From NCBI RefSeq assembly GCF_014207905.1, contig NZ_JACHLB010000004.1, positions 434,001 through 498,000 of the forward strand: DNA of 64,000 nt, given 5' to 3'. This document shows positions 7,659-17,164 of this stretch, in pieces. Under the pieces are notes generated by a model. The model made no database searches. It worked only from the letters and a program-made list of their open reading frames with translations, and had not been told where the DNA came from. This DNA comes from Flavobacterium notoginsengisoli (GTDB taxonomy: Bacteria; Bacteroidota; Bacteroidia; Flavobacteriales; Flavobacteriaceae). The first letter of the stretch is position 1. Every line of letters begins with the position of its first letter. Made by a program: the position numbers and the translations under genes.

Positions 7659-8255
7659 TTAAGACTGATTTTGTTTTATATTTAAAATTTTAAGAATTTT
7701 AACAACTTCTTCCTTAGCAATTTTAAGATTATCGTTATTAATCACGAAATTACTCTTAGAAATTCGTTTTTCATCATTCCACTGCATTTTCATTCTGCTT
7801 AAAACTTGTTCTCTTGTCGTCTTATCGCGTTGAATAACTCTCTCAATTCTAATTTCTTCAGGAGCTGTAACTGTTATAATTACGTCACATTCTTTATATC
7901 TACCACTTTCAAATAATATGGCTGCTTCATAAATTACGTAATCATAATTTCTATAACCTTGCATCCACGCCTCAAAATCTCTTTTTACTCCTGGATGCAC
8001 AATTGCATTTAATTTTGCTAATTGTTCTTTATCATTAAAAACTATCTGAGCTAGTTTCGCTCTATTCAAAACTTCTCCGTCAAAAATATTATTGCCAAAA
8101 GCGGCTTTTACTTCCTCAAGAATTTCATGAGACTGCATTACTCTTTTAGCACCGTCATCTGCAATATAAACAGGAACTCCCATTTCGTTAAAATAGTTTG
8201 CAATAGTCGTTTTACCACTGCCAATTCCTCCTGTAAGGCCGATAACTTTAGTCAT
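7659..8255 (-). CDS. coaE: Dephospho-CoA kinase
   Basis: A 198-residue enzyme that phosphorylates the 3'-hydroxyl of dephospho-CoA, the last step of coenzyme A synthesis. It begins MTKVIGLTGGIGSGKTTIA with the P-loop GGIGSGKT. The CoA-binding lid region includes QRDKTTREQVLSRMKMQW, and the motif AAILFESG is also present, both typical of CoaE. The length is normal. Its ATG lies 2 bases after the stop of the upstream glycosyltransferase gene, so the two are cotranscribed and probably coupled. Confidence 0.93.
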   Translation of the reverse strand: MTKVIGLTGGIGSGKTTIANYFNEMGVPVYIADDGAKRVMQSHEILEEVKAAFGNNIFDGEVLNRAKLAQIVFNDKEQLAKLNAIVHPGVKRDFEAWMQGYRNYDYVIYEAAILFESGRYKECDVIITVTAPEEIRIERVIQRDKTTREQVLSRMKMQWNDEKRISKSNFVINNDNLKIAKEEVVKILKILNIKQNQS

Positions 8256-8257
8256 TA

Positions 8258-9256
8258 TTATAATTTAAAAAACATACGTGGAAACGCTTCTTGTGGTTTT
8301 TTCTTTAATAAAATTACTTTTATATAAGATTTTAAAAATCCCGTTCCATAACCAAAAAATTGTTTCCAAACTGCTATTACAGATAAATATCCAATCTTAA
8401 TACTTTTATTTTGAATACTTGCTGTAAGAAAAATTATAACGAAATATACGAAATATAATTGTAATAAAATATCAATATTGAAAATTAACAATAAAAAAGC
8501 TAATAATAAACCTAACAAAAACAGGGTTGGAAAGAAAAAAGTAAGCTTATTATGTTCTGGATACCAACTATTTAAAATTGGTCTTGCAATACCAAATTTA
8601 TTGACTTGAATAGAGAATTTTTCCCAGTCAATTCTCCTTTTATGATATACAAAAGCCTCTTTAAAGAGCCTTGTTTCAAATCCTAAATTCCATAAACGGA
8701 TGGATAAATCAGGATCTTCGCCCGGATGTATGTTCCCAAAGCCCTTTGAAGCTTCGAAAGCTTTTCTAGAAATCCCCATATTAAAACTGCGCGGCTGAAA
8801 CTTATTTATCTTCTCAGAACCGCCTCTAATTCCTCCTGTGGTTAAAAATGATGTCATTGCAAAATTGATCGCTTTCTGAATATTAGAAAAGCTGTCAAGC
8901 GCCTTGTCTGGTCCTCCAAAACAATCTACATAATTCGCATCTAATTCTTTACGAACTTCTGTTAAATATTGAGACGGAATAATACAATCTGAATCGAAAA
9001 TGATAAAATAATCTCCTCTCGCACGTTGCATTCCAAAATTTCTTGAATCTCCAGGACCTGAATTTTCTTTAAAATAGTAAGATATATTTAATTTTCCTTG
9101 ATAATTCATCACCACATCTCGACATGGAACGGAGGAACCATCTTCGACAAGAACGATTTCAAAAGCTTCATTATAATCTGATTTTGAGAGACTTTCCAAA
9201 AGTTCATCAACTTCATCTGGACGATTATACACGGGTATAATTAAAGAAAAAATCAT
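8258..9256 (-). CDS. Family 2 glycosyltransferase with C-terminal membrane segments
   Basis: The GT-A domain starts MIFSLIIPVYNRPDEV and includes a VLVEDGSS nucleotide-binding motif and FDSDC (DxD metal site). Later come the acceptor-side motif PGEDPDLSIRLWNLG and the HKRR segment. Two hydrophobic helices follow at about residues 246-290 of the chosen protein, so the enzyme is membrane-associated and probably acts on envelope glycans. The frame is open to 9340, but the extra 28 residues overlap a terminator and promoter region; the ATG at 9256 (332 residues) fits the family. The acceptor and sugar cannot be predicted. Confidence 0.88.
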   Translation of the reverse strand: MIFSLIIPVYNRPDEVDELLESLSKSDYNEAFEIVLVEDGSSVPCRDVVMNYQGKLNISYYFKENSGPGDSRNFGMQRARGDYFIIFDSDCIIPSQYLTEVRKELDANYVDCFGGPDKALDSFSNIQKAINFAMTSFLTTGGIRGGSEKINKFQPRSFNMGISRKAFEASKGFGNIHPGEDPDLSIRLWNLGFETRLFKEAFVYHKRRIDWEKFSIQVNKFGIARPILNSWYPEHNKLTFFFPTLFLLGLLLAFLLLIFNIDILLQLYFVYFVIIFLTASIQNKSIKIGYLSVIAVWKQFFGYGTGFLKSYIKVILLKKKPQEAFPRMFFKL

Positions 9257-9307
9257 AGCTGATTGTGCGGTATTAAAAGAGTGTATTTTTTTGTTTAAAA
9301 ATTTTAA

Positions 9308-9315
9308 CAAAGATA
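9308..9315 (-). promoter_or_regulatory. Possible -7 element for the glycosyltransferase-coaE unit
   Basis: TATCTTTG on the minus strand matches the Bacteroidota -7 consensus TAnnTTTG and lies about 52 bases before the chosen start at 9256. It also lies just past the fabV terminator. No clear -33 TTTG at normal spacing was seen; the T run of the terminator occupies that position. Confidence 0.4.
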
Positions 9316-9323
9316 AGTATATT

Positions 9324-9363
9324 AACAAAAAAACCATCAACTTTTGATTGATGGTTTTTTGTT
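9324..9363 (-). terminator. Intrinsic terminator after fabV
   Basis: AAACCATCAA pairs with TTGATGGTTT around a short loop, with A and T runs on both sides. On the minus strand it follows the fabV stop (9383) by about 20 bases. Confidence 0.85.
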
Positions 9364-9382
9364 TTACGAGAAGTAAAATATG

Positions 9383-10573
9383 TTATTTGATACTTTCAAT
9401 TCCAACGACTTCGTTTGTATCTGCAGTGTAATCAACACCAGCAAATTCAAATCCGAATAAATTTAAGAAATCATTTCTGTATCCTGCAAGATCTCCAATT
9501 TCTGGTAATGTTTCAGTAGTTGCTTCTAACCAAAGTTTAGCTACTTTTTCCTGAACATCGTCACGCATTTCCCAGTCATCAATTCTGATTCTTCCTTTTT
9601 CATCAACAGGAACTTCTGAACCATTATACAATCTATCTTGGAATAAACGTTGGATTTGCTCAATACAACCTTCATGAATTCCTTCTTCTTTCATAATTTT
9701 ATACAACAATGAAATATATAATGGAATAACTGGAATTGCAGAACTAGCTTGAGTTACTAAAGCTTTATTTACAGAAACATAAGCTTTTCCTCCGATAGAT
9801 TTTAAAGAATCTCCAATTGTAAATGCTGTAGCTTCTAAATGATCTTTTGCACGACCAATAGTACCTTTACGGTAAACTGCTTCAGTTAAAGATGGTCCAA
9901 TATAAGAGTAAGCAACTGTTGTAGCTCCTTCTGCTAATAAATTTTCAGCTTTTAAAGCATCAATCCACATTGCCCAGTCTTCACCTCCCATAACAGCAAC
10001 TGTGTTTTCAATATCTTCTTCGTTTGCAGGAGCAATTGAAACTTCTGAAACTTTTCCTGTATGAAAATCAACTGTTTTGTTTGTAAAAGTTTGTCCAATT
10101 GGTTTTAAAACTGAACGATGTGTAACTCCTGTATTAGGATTTGTACGCACAGGCGAAGCTAAACTATAAATTACAAGATCAACCTGCCCTAAATCAGCTT
10201 TAATCAAATCTAGAGTTTCTCTTTTTATTTCATTTGAGAAAGCATCTCCGTTAATACTTTTTGCGTATAATCCAGCTTTATGAGCTTCTTTTTCAAATGC
10301 TGCAGAATTGTACCATCCTGGAGAAGCCGTTTTTCCTTCAACTGGTGGTTTTTCAAAAAACACTCCAATAGTTGCTGCACCAGAACCAAAAGCACTAGTA
10401 ATTCTTGAAGCCAATCCGAAACCAGTAGAAGCACCAATTACCAAAACCTTTTTAGGCCCAGCAATTTCTCCTTTTGATTTTACAAATTCAATTTGATTTT
10501 TAACATTTTGTTCAGCTCCCGTTGGGTGGGCAGTTAAACAAATAAATCCTCTCATTCTAGGTTCTATAATCAT
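9383..10573 (-). CDS. fabV: Trans-2-enoyl-ACP/CoA reductase FabV
   Basis: A 396-residue NADH-dependent enoyl reductase that completes each elongation cycle of fatty acid synthesis; it is an alternative to FabI. It begins MIIEPRMRGFICLTAHPTG. The dinucleotide-binding loop is GASTGFGLASR. The active-site region AVYRKGTIGRAKDHLE contains the Y-x8-K pair typical of FabV rather than FabI. The C-terminus DIGDLAGYRNDFLNLFGF-like segment is also characteristic. FabV enzymes are often resistant to triclosan. A 20-base gap separates it from the upstream TPR gene on the same strand, and a terminator follows. Confidence 0.95.
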   Translation of the reverse strand: MIIEPRMRGFICLTAHPTGAEQNVKNQIEFVKSKGEIAGPKKVLVIGASTGFGLASRITSAFGSGAATIGVFFEKPPVEGKTASPGWYNSAAFEKEAHKAGLYAKSINGDAFSNEIKRETLDLIKADLGQVDLVIYSLASPVRTNPNTGVTHRSVLKPIGQTFTNKTVDFHTGKVSEVSIAPANEEDIENTVAVMGGEDWAMWIDALKAENLLAEGATTVAYSYIGPSLTEAVYRKGTIGRAKDHLEATAFTIGDSLKSIGGKAYVSVNKALVTQASSAIPVIPLYISLLYKIMKEEGIHEGCIEQIQRLFQDRLYNGSEVPVDEKGRIRIDDWEMRDDVQEKVAKLWLEATTETLPEIGDLAGYRNDFLNLFGFEFAGVDYTADTNEVVGIESIK

Positions 10574-10593
10574 CTTGTAATTATTTTTTTGTA

Positions 10594-11115
10594 TTATTTC
10601 AATTTCAATTTTAATTTTTCAAAAATAGACATTTTATCCTTAACCCTTTTCATATTAGCATTCATATTGTCAATAAAATTTGGGTTCAATGCATTTTTGG
10701 TAGCCTCTTTATAATAAGCATAGGCCTTTGTGTACTCACCTTCGTATTCTGCCATTCTACCTAATTCACTATTATAGGTAGAATTATCTGCATTTTCTAA
10801 ATTAGCTAAAGTAAAATCAATATGTTCTTTTGCTTCAGCATATCGACCAATATCTATTAGCAAATAAGTATAATTCAGATAAGGTGCAGGATATTTTGAA
10901 TCGAATTTCATTGCTAATTTATAATGATAAGCTCCTTTTTCATAGTCGCTTAATTTATTATAGTAAATCCATCCTAAATGATTATGGGCTTTTCCAAAAT
11001 CAGGATACTGAGACAAAATATCTTCTAACAATTCTTTTGCATCTGCCGAATTTCCTTCAGAAATTAATGCATCCGCTTTTATAAATTGATTTTCGTAAAA
11101 ACTCAAACTTTCCAT
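10594..11115 (-). CDS. TPR-repeat protein of unknown role
   Basis: A 173-residue protein without signal peptide. It contains about four TPR-like units, for example around DAKELLEDILSQYPDFGKAHNHLGWIYY and YAEAKEHIDFTLANLEN (partial motifs). It is expected to be a cytoplasmic protein-interaction scaffold. The gene starts 9 bases after the end of recN on the same strand, so it is probably cotranscribed with recN and fabV. Nothing else indicates its partner. Confidence 0.75.
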   Translation of the reverse strand: MESLSFYENQFIKADALISEGNSADAKELLEDILSQYPDFGKAHNHLGWIYYNKLSDYEKGAYHYKLAMKFDSKYPAPYLNYTYLLIDIGRYAEAKEHIDFTLANLENADNSTYNSELGRMAEYEGEYTKAYAYYKEATKNALNPNFIDNMNANMKRVKDKMSIFEKLKLKLK

Positions 11116-11124
11116 TTCTATATT

Positions 11125-12777
11125 TTAATTCAATAGTTGTTTTGCATGATTTAATGCCGAATCAGAAACATTTGCTCCAGACAACATTTGAGCAATTTCT
11201 AAAATTCGGTCTTCTTGTGACAAAAGTTTCAATTCAGACAATGTATCATCTCCAACTGTTGATTTTGAAACTTTAAAATGCGAATCTCCTTTAGCAGCAA
11301 TTTGTGGCAAATGTGTAATAGCAAAAATTTGCATTGTAGTGCTCATTTCTTTCATGATCTCCCCCATTCTTATTGCTATTTCTCCAGAAACTCCAGTATC
11401 AATTTCATCAAAAATTAAAGTTGGCAATTTGGAATATTTAGCCAAAATTGCTTTTACAGCCAACATAATACGTGACATTTCTCCTCCTGAAGCTACTTTT
11501 TTCAATAAGCCAAAATCAGTTCCTTTATTAGCCGAAAACAAGAATTGCAATTCTTCTTTTCCGTTTTGAAAGTATGTTTCTGATGGTAAAAGCTCCATTT
11601 TAAAACGCGTATTAGGCATTCCTAAAGTTTGTAAAATCGAAATTAACTGCTCTGATAATTGTGGAATTGCATTTATTCTATTCTCATGAATTTTGTCTGC
11701 ATATTTATCTAGCTCTATTGTTTTTTGTTCAATAATTTTAGATAAAGAAGCAATTTCTTCATCCATATTATCAAGCTCCAATAAAGAATTTCCTAAATCT
11801 GCCTGAATTTGCAATAAATCATCAACAGAACTTACTGCATGTTTTTTTTGAAGATTATAAATCAATTGTAATTTCTGATTTACCAATTCTAACTGTGCAG
11901 GATCATTCAATAACTTTTCAGAACAATTTTCCAATTCCTTAGAAACATCATCAAATTCAATTGTTAAGCTCGTTATTCTTTCGAAAAGATTTTGATATTC
12001 TGGCGAAAAAAGAGCTACTTTCTGCAATGCATTTTTAATTTCATTCAAATTATGAAAAACACCAAACTGCTCTTCATTTGCAATTGCCAAAGACTTATCT
12101 AGAGATTCTTTAATTATTTCTACATTATTCAGTTTTTCATAATCAGACTCTAACTCTTCTTGCTCTCCCGATTTTAATTGAGCCGAAACCAATTCATTCA
12201 ACAAAAATGTATTGTACTCCTGCTCTTTACCAGAATCACTTTGTTTTTTAAGCAAAGCATTTAATTTTGATTTATCTGTTTTATAAGACTTTAGCAACTT
12301 TTGATATTCTGCAATAACATCTCCATTATTTGCAATAGCATCAATAATTTTAAATTGCACATTTTCATCTGATAATTCCTGAGTTTGCTGTTGCGAATGA
12401 ATATCGATTAAATACAAACTCAAATCTTGCAATTCTTGAAGATTGACCGGACTATCATTTATAAAGGCACGTGATTTTCCTGATGGAAGAATTTCTCGTC
12501 TAATAATTGTTTCTTCTTCATAATCCAAATCATTGGCTTCGAAGAACTCCTTCAAGTTATATTTTCCAACTTCAAATTGAGCTTCAATTACACATTTTTC
12601 TTCTTTGTTCTTTAAAGAACTAAGATCTGCTCTTTTTCCTAAAACAAGACCGATTGCGCCTAAGATAATTGACTTACCCGCTCCTGTCTCACCTGTAATT
12701 ATAGAAAAACCTTTAGAGAAATCTATTGCAAGTTTTTCAATAAGAGCATAATTTTTAATTGACAGCGACGTAATCAT
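11125..12777 (-). CDS. recN: DNA repair protein RecN
   Basis: A 550-residue SMC-like ATPase that helps repair double-strand breaks by recombination. The N-terminal head has the Walker A motif GETGAGKS at about residues 30-37. A long coiled-coil region follows at about 150-370, rich in Lys, Glu and Gln. The C-terminal head has the ABC signature VASGGEMSR, Walker B LIFDEIDTGVSG and the AITHLPQIA switch. The length is standard. It is part of the minus-strand run between a DUF4835 gene and a TPR gene. No LexA-type site was recognised upstream. Confidence 0.95.
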   Translation of the reverse strand: MITSLSIKNYALIEKLAIDFSKGFSIITGETGAGKSIILGAIGLVLGKRADLSSLKNKEEKCVIEAQFEVGKYNLKEFFEANDLDYEEETIIRREILPSGKSRAFINDSPVNLQELQDLSLYLIDIHSQQQTQELSDENVQFKIIDAIANNGDVIAEYQKLLKSYKTDKSKLNALLKKQSDSGKEQEYNTFLLNELVSAQLKSGEQEELESDYEKLNNVEIIKESLDKSLAIANEEQFGVFHNLNEIKNALQKVALFSPEYQNLFERITSLTIEFDDVSKELENCSEKLLNDPAQLELVNQKLQLIYNLQKKHAVSSVDDLLQIQADLGNSLLELDNMDEEIASLSKIIEQKTIELDKYADKIHENRINAIPQLSEQLISILQTLGMPNTRFKMELLPSETYFQNGKEELQFLFSANKGTDFGLLKKVASGGEMSRIMLAVKAILAKYSKLPTLIFDEIDTGVSGEIAIRMGEIMKEMSTTMQIFAITHLPQIAAKGDSHFKVSKSTVGDDTLSELKLLSQEDRILEIAQMLSGANVSDSALNHAKQLLN

Positions 12778-12832
12778 AGAGCAGTTTTGTAAAATGAAAT
12801 TTAGTGAAGATTTATAAAAAATGAAAACAGAA

Positions 12833-13717
12833 TTAATACTTAATCTGAGACCATTTTGTCGAATTTAAAGGCGAAACTTTATTCAAAACATCCGTTAAAT
12901 CGGTAATAGTAATGCTTGGACCTCCTGAAAAAATTGAAACAATTTCATCAGATTTGGCATCAAAAAAAACTCTCGTGATAAAAGCGTTTGGCTTAACTGA
13001 ATTCAACTTTCCAATAAGCATCAACGAAGATTTAATTTTTTCTTTTGAAGCTTTTAAATCCAAAGTCATTCCATCTAAACCAGTATGATACGCATACATA
13101 GTCTGACGTAAATCACTATATGTTGGCGCAATCATATCGTTTATTAAGAAATAACGATTCTGAAGTCCATCGGCTTGGCTCCAACCTTTGAATCCGCCTT
13201 GCTGTGCAACATTAGCAATACTTTGTGCTGTTTGAAAATATGGATTTCCTGCTCCCATTTGAAAACTATCAGCATCCATACCTAAAATCATGTAGCAGTA
13301 AAAAGAAATTACAGAAACTAAATTTGAATCGTAGGTCGTCGGATTAAACAGCAACGGTTCGTATTCTGTATATCTGAAATTAAAATCTTTGTCATTATAA
13401 TTTAAAATCGGAGAAGAATAAGTAGAATTAAAAATCAACCTAGAAGATTGAACTTGAATAGTTCCTGTAAATTGATCTGAGCTATTAGATGACAAAGTAA
13501 TGTACATCGAACAGTTTATTCTTTCATTTTGTTTTAAAGCTGAGCCTGTCCAGTCTGTTTTATTTACAAACTCCGACAGCGAAGTTTGAAGCGTTTTAAA
13601 AACCTGATTATTTGGATTAGTAAGCCTTTCTGTATTAATAGTTACTGTACAATTAAGCTGTTGAGCTTGTACAAAACCAAAGCTTAAAAACACTAATAGC
13701 GTAACTATCTTATTCAT
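12833..13717 (-). CDS. DUF4835 family secreted protein
   Basis: The protein starts MNKIVTLLVFLSFGFVQAQQ, a signal peptide with a probable cleavage after AQ or QA, giving a periplasmic or surface protein of about 275 residues. The rest is beta-rich with conserved-looking NCTVTINTERL and a central SFYCYMILGMDADSF segment typical of DUF4835, a family known from Bacteroidota. The function is unknown. Two adjacent ATGs (13723 and 13717) exist; the second begins a better signal peptide. The position directly downstream of coaBC, rpoZ and bamD is common in Flavobacteria and hints at an envelope role. Confidence 0.8.
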   Translation of the reverse strand: MNKIVTLLVFLSFGFVQAQQLNCTVTINTERLTNPNNQVFKTLQTSLSEFVNKTDWTGSALKQNERINCSMYITLSSNSSDQFTGTIQVQSSRLIFNSTYSSPILNYNDKDFNFRYTEYEPLLFNPTTYDSNLVSVISFYCYMILGMDADSFQMGAGNPYFQTAQSIANVAQQGGFKGWSQADGLQNRYFLINDMIAPTYSDLRQTMYAYHTGLDGMTLDLKASKEKIKSSLMLIGKLNSVKPNAFITRVFFDAKSDEIVSIFSGGPSITITDLTDVLNKVSPLNSTKWSQIKY

Positions 13718-13786
13718 AATCATCTAAAGATTTAATTTTAAAACACAAATCATTTCGATTTAGTGTCCTCGGCGTATATTCTAAAT

Positions 13787-15001
13787 TTATTCTTTTGAAA
13801 AATGCTCTTTAACTTTATTCAAAATATCAGCCGCAACAGATTCTTTTGATTTTAATTCCATTGGTTCGATTTCAAAATTTTTATCAATAAAAGTCACTTT
13901 ATTGGTTTCTTTTTTAAAACCGGCACCTTTGTCTTGTAAGGAATTTAAAACAATCAAATCTAAGTTTTTTTTCTGAATTTTCAACTTAGCATTTTCAATT
14001 TCATTTTCAGTTTCCAATGCAAATCCGATTAAAAACTGGTTTTTCTTGATCGCACCTAAAGATGACAATATGTCTTTGGTCTTTTCTAGCTCAATCGAAA
14101 ATTCAGCATCATTTTTCTTAATCTTCTGATCTGCAACAAATTTGGGTTTATAATCTGCCACAGCCGCCGCCGCAATTGCTGCATCAACATCATTAAAATA
14201 CAAATGACAAGCATTGTACATTTCTTGCGCCGAAACTACATCTATCACTTTTACTAAAGCATTTTTTGCTTTATAATGTGTCGGTCCTGCAATTAGAAAA
14301 ACTTCTGCACCTAGGCTTGCCGCTTCATTTGCTATATCAAACCCCATTTTACCAGAAGAATGATTTCCTATAAAACGTACAGGATCTATTGCTTCGTATG
14401 TTGGACCTGCAGTAACTAGTATTTTTTTTCCTTTTAAAGGCAATTTACTTTCTAAATCAGCTTCTAAAAAAGCAACTATATTTTCTGGTTCAGCCATTCT
14501 TCCTTCACCTGAAAGACCGCTTGCCAATTCTCCGCTTTCAGCAGGAATCATTACGTTTCCAAATTGTTTCAGAGCAGCAAAACTAGATAAAGTAGAAGGA
14601 TGTTTATACATATCCAAATCCATTGCCGGTGCAAAATAGACTGGACATTTAGCTGATAAATAAGCCGCAATTAAAAGATTATCGCAGTTTCCTGTAGCCA
14701 TTTTAGACAATGTATTGGCAGTTGCAGGAGCAATCAGCATTAAATCAGCCCAAAGACCTAATTCAACATGATTGTTCCAAACTTCACCTTCATCGTCTTG
14801 ATTAAAGAAACTTGAATGTACTGGATTTTTAGATAAGGTAGATAACGTAAGTGGGGTTACAAAATCCTTAGAAGCAGGTGTCATGATCACTTGGACATGT
14901 GCACCTGCTTTTATAAAAAGTCGTACTAATGAGGCTGTTTTATAGGCTGCAATTCCACCGGAAACACCCAGTAAAATTTTCTTCCCTTTTAAAACTGACA
15001 T
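13787..15001 (-). CDS. coaBC: Bifunctional phosphopantothenoylcysteine decarboxylase / phosphopantothenate-cysteine ligase
   Basis: A 404-residue enzyme catalysing two steps of coenzyme A synthesis. The N-terminal flavoprotein domain (CoaC, about residues 1-180) starts MSVLKGKKILLGVSGGIAAYK and contains APAMDLDMY, the decarboxylase PxMxxxMW-like site. The C-terminal domain (CoaB, from about 188) has ILVTAGPTYEAIDPVRFIGNHSSGKMG, quoted here only in part as GPTYEAIDPVR and HSSGKMG, which binds CTP. The start is 10 bases after rpoZ on the same strand. With coaE at 7659 the window holds two separate CoA-pathway loci. Confidence 0.95.
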   Translation of the reverse strand: MSVLKGKKILLGVSGGIAAYKTASLVRLFIKAGAHVQVIMTPASKDFVTPLTLSTLSKNPVHSSFFNQDDEGEVWNNHVELGLWADLMLIAPATANTLSKMATGNCDNLLIAAYLSAKCPVYFAPAMDLDMYKHPSTLSSFAALKQFGNVMIPAESGELASGLSGEGRMAEPENIVAFLEADLESKLPLKGKKILVTAGPTYEAIDPVRFIGNHSSGKMGFDIANEAASLGAEVFLIAGPTHYKAKNALVKVIDVVSAQEMYNACHLYFNDVDAAIAAAAVADYKPKFVADQKIKKNDAEFSIELEKTKDILSSLGAIKKNQFLIGFALETENEIENAKLKIQKKNLDLIVLNSLQDKGAGFKKETNKVTFIDKNFEIEPMELKSKESVAADILNKVKEHFSKE

Positions 15002-15010
15002 TGTACTATA

Positions 15011-15328
15011 TTATTTGTTTGAACCTCTGTGGTAAGTTTTTCCGTCTAACCATTCTTGAACAGCTAAAGCGTGTGGTTTTGGTAATTTTTCGTAAAATTT
15101 AGAAACTTCGATTTGCTCTTTATTTTCAAAAACTTCCTCTAGACTATCATTGTAAGTAGCAAACTCTTCTAATTTTTCAGTCAATTCTTTTTTAATCTCA
15201 GAATTAATTTGATTTGCTCTTTTAGCCATAATGGTAATTGCCTCATACACATTTCCTGTTGGCTCTTCAATAACTGTTTTATTGTAAGTTATTGTATTAA
15301 CAGGAGCATTCGTCTTTTTTAAATCCAT
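15011..15328 (-). CDS. rpoZ: RNA polymerase omega/Rpb6-like subunit
   Basis: A 105-residue protein. The core NVYEAITIMAKRANQIN is the RPB6/omega signature, in which the helix contacts the beta' subunit and helps assemble RNA polymerase. The C-terminal half is acidic then ends KPHALAVQEWLDGKTYHRG, a Bacteroidota-specific extension. It sits between bamD and coaBC; omega is adjacent to coaBC in many bacteria, which supports the call. Intergenic spaces are about 10 bases on both sides, so it belongs to the bamD operon. Confidence 0.85.
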   Translation of the reverse strand: MDLKKTNAPVNTITYNKTVIEEPTGNVYEAITIMAKRANQINSEIKKELTEKLEEFATYNDSLEEVFENKEQIEVSKFYEKLPKPHALAVQEWLDGKTYHRGSNK

Positions 15329-15337
15329 GACTTTATT

Positions 15338-16132
15338 TTATTTAGTAAATTTTTGTAAATCTGTTTCAACTCTAGCATACATTTCGTCTGCTTTAACTTT
15401 GTATTTTGTATCGCTTTTAAACTTAATCAAGTTATTATAAGCTACTTTAGCAACATTTAAACGTTCTTCCATTTTTGAAGGAACACTATTAATTGCCAAT
15501 TGATATGCCGAATCATATTTATAAAACAAGGCATCTTCTTTAAATGGTGTTCCAGGAAAATCAGCGATAAAATTATCAAAAGCAATTAGAGCTGATTTAT
15601 AATCTGAAATTGTATTATAACCTTTAGCATTTTCGTATGCTTTTTTCTCCAATTTTCCATTCAGTTTTTGCACAGTTTCGTTTGCCTGAGCGATATATTC
15701 TGAATTTGGATAATTATCAATAAAAGCTTGCAATTTATCTAACGCTTTTACCGTATCCGCTTGATCTAAACTGTAAACAGGCGCTAATTTTGAATAGCTA
15801 TAAGCTCCTAAGAAAGCTGCTTCCTGCACTTTTTCACTTCGTGGATATCCAGAAACAAAAGCTTCAAACTGATAACCTGCTAAATAATACTGTTTCGTTT
15901 TATAGTAAGATTGTGAAAACATATAAAATAGCTTTTCTGCCTGAGGTTTACCTCTGTAAGATGTGGCTAATTGCTCAAAAAGACGAATCGCTTTGTTATA
16001 TTTACCAGCATCATACATTTTTGTTGCCATTTCAAATTTTGCTGCAACATCTTCATTTTTCAACGCTTTTTGATATTCTCCACAAGAACAAAAAAGAGTT
16101 ACAACAAGCAATAGCGATACTATTTTTTTCAT
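15338..16132 (-). CDS. bamD: Outer membrane assembly lipoprotein BamD
   Basis: BamD is the essential TPR lipoprotein of the BAM complex that inserts beta-barrel proteins into the outer membrane. The chosen start MKKIVSLLLVVTLFCSCGEYQ gives a lipoprotein signal with lipobox Cys at residue 17; the longer frame from 16162 adds ten residues ahead of it. About five TPR motifs follow, including KYNKAIRLFEQLATSYRG and DKLQAFIDNYPNSEY. The length of 264 residues matches the family. A well-formed promoter lies 42-70 bases upstream (16174-16202) with a palindrome in its spacer, so this gene probably begins a new transcript. Confidence 0.92.
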   Translation of the reverse strand: MKKIVSLLLVVTLFCSCGEYQKALKNEDVAAKFEMATKMYDAGKYNKAIRLFEQLATSYRGKPQAEKLFYMFSQSYYKTKQYYLAGYQFEAFVSGYPRSEKVQEAAFLGAYSYSKLAPVYSLDQADTVKALDKLQAFIDNYPNSEYIAQANETVQKLNGKLEKKAYENAKGYNTISDYKSALIAFDNFIADFPGTPFKEDALFYKYDSAYQLAINSVPSKMEERLNVAKVAYNNLIKFKSDTKYKVKADEMYARVETDLQKFTK

Positions 16133-16173
16133 TTTCTTACAATATATTATGATTTCAGACAATTATGCCAAAG

Positions 16174-16202
16174 CAAAACTACACCGAAGAATCGGTGGCA
16201 AA
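16174..16202 (-). promoter_or_regulatory. Bacteroidota-type promoter of the bamD operon with palindromic spacer
   Basis: On the minus strand TTTG (16199-16202) and TAGTTTTG (16174-16181) are separated by 17 bases, a good match to the consensus. The spacer contains CACCGA-TTCT-TCGGTG, a perfect 6-bp inverted repeat at 16182-16197. A palindrome exactly between the two promoter boxes could be an operator for a dimeric regulator. Transcription would start near 16167. Confidence 0.6.
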
Positions 16203-16268
16203 TTTAGTTAATAATTTAGCGACTGCAAAATAATTTTTTAGTATCTTAAAATGCTAACACTTTAACAA

Positions 16269-17150
16269 TTATTTAATGCTATTTTTTACAAAAACATTTA
16301 GCCTTTCTGCTAAAGATTCATCAACAGAAACTAATGGAAGACGAACGGTATTATCAGCAATACCAAGCGCTTGGAAGATTTGTTTGATTCCAGCAGGATT
16401 TCCTTGCTCAAAAATCATATCGATACTGTCAGATAAAAAGTAATGCGTTTTGAATGCATCGGCAACTTTTTTATTCAATCCTAAACGAATCATTTCTGAA
16501 AATTCTTTTGGAAAACCTTGCCCGATTACAGAAATAACGCCAGCTCCACCCGCCAAAACGATTGGAAGCGCCAGCATATCATCTCCAGAAATTACAAGAA
16601 AATCTTTTGGCGCATTTTTAATAATCTGCATCGCCTGAGCCATATCTCCTGCGGCTTCTTTTATTGCTACAACATTTTCAAAATCATTAGCCAAACGCAC
16701 CACTGTAGATGGAAGCATATTACTAGATGTTCTTCCTGGCACATTATATAAGATTACTGGAATCGGAGAAGCTTCAGCAATAGCTTTAAAATGCTGATAA
16801 ATTCCTTCTTGCGTTGGTTTATTATAATATGGTGAAACAGATAAAATTGCTTCAAAAGCAGAAAAATCTCTTGTTTTTAATTCTTCAACAATCTGCATAG
16901 TATTATTTCCTCCAACTCCTAAAACTAGAGGCAATCTTCCTTTATTCACATCGATTACAGTCTTTATAACCAATTCTTTCTCCTCTGCCGTTAAGGTTGC
17001 GTTTTCCGCAGTTGTTCCCATAACAACAAGATACTCCACTCCTCCATCTATAGAAAAGTTTACAATTCGATGTAAAGCTTCAATGTCAACTGAAAAATCT
17101 TTTTTAAATGGAGTTACCAAAGCAACACCAGTTCCTATTAATGATTGCAT
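16269..17150 (-). CDS. dapA: 4-hydroxy-tetrahydrodipicolinate synthase
   Basis: DapA condenses pyruvate with aspartate semialdehyde, the first committed step to diaminopimelate and lysine. The 293-residue barrel starts [21 protein letters not shown] matches the pyruvate-binding GTTGE motif, [10 protein letters not shown] carries the proton-relay Tyr, and VAIKEAAGD carries the Schiff-base Lys. It follows the DUF6913-like gene by 14 bases and precedes bamD by about 136 bases that hold a new promoter. This is a normal housekeeping gene with no unusual features. Confidence 0.95.
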   Translation of the reverse strand: MQSLIGTGVALVTPFKKDFSVDIEALHRIVNFSIDGGVEYLVVMGTTAENATLTAEEKELVIKTVIDVNKGRLPLVLGVGGNNTMQIVEELKTRDFSAFEAILSVSPYYNKPTQEGIYQHFKAIAEASPIPVILYNVPGRTSSNMLPSTVVRLANDFENVVAIKEAAGDMAQAMQIIKNAPKDFLVISGDDMLALPIVLAGGAGVISVIGQGFPKEFSEMIRLGLNKKVADAFKTHYFLSDSIDMIFEQGNPAGIKQIFQALGIADNTVRLPLVSVDESLAERLNVFVKNSIK

Positions 17151-17164
17151 ATTTTAATTATAAT

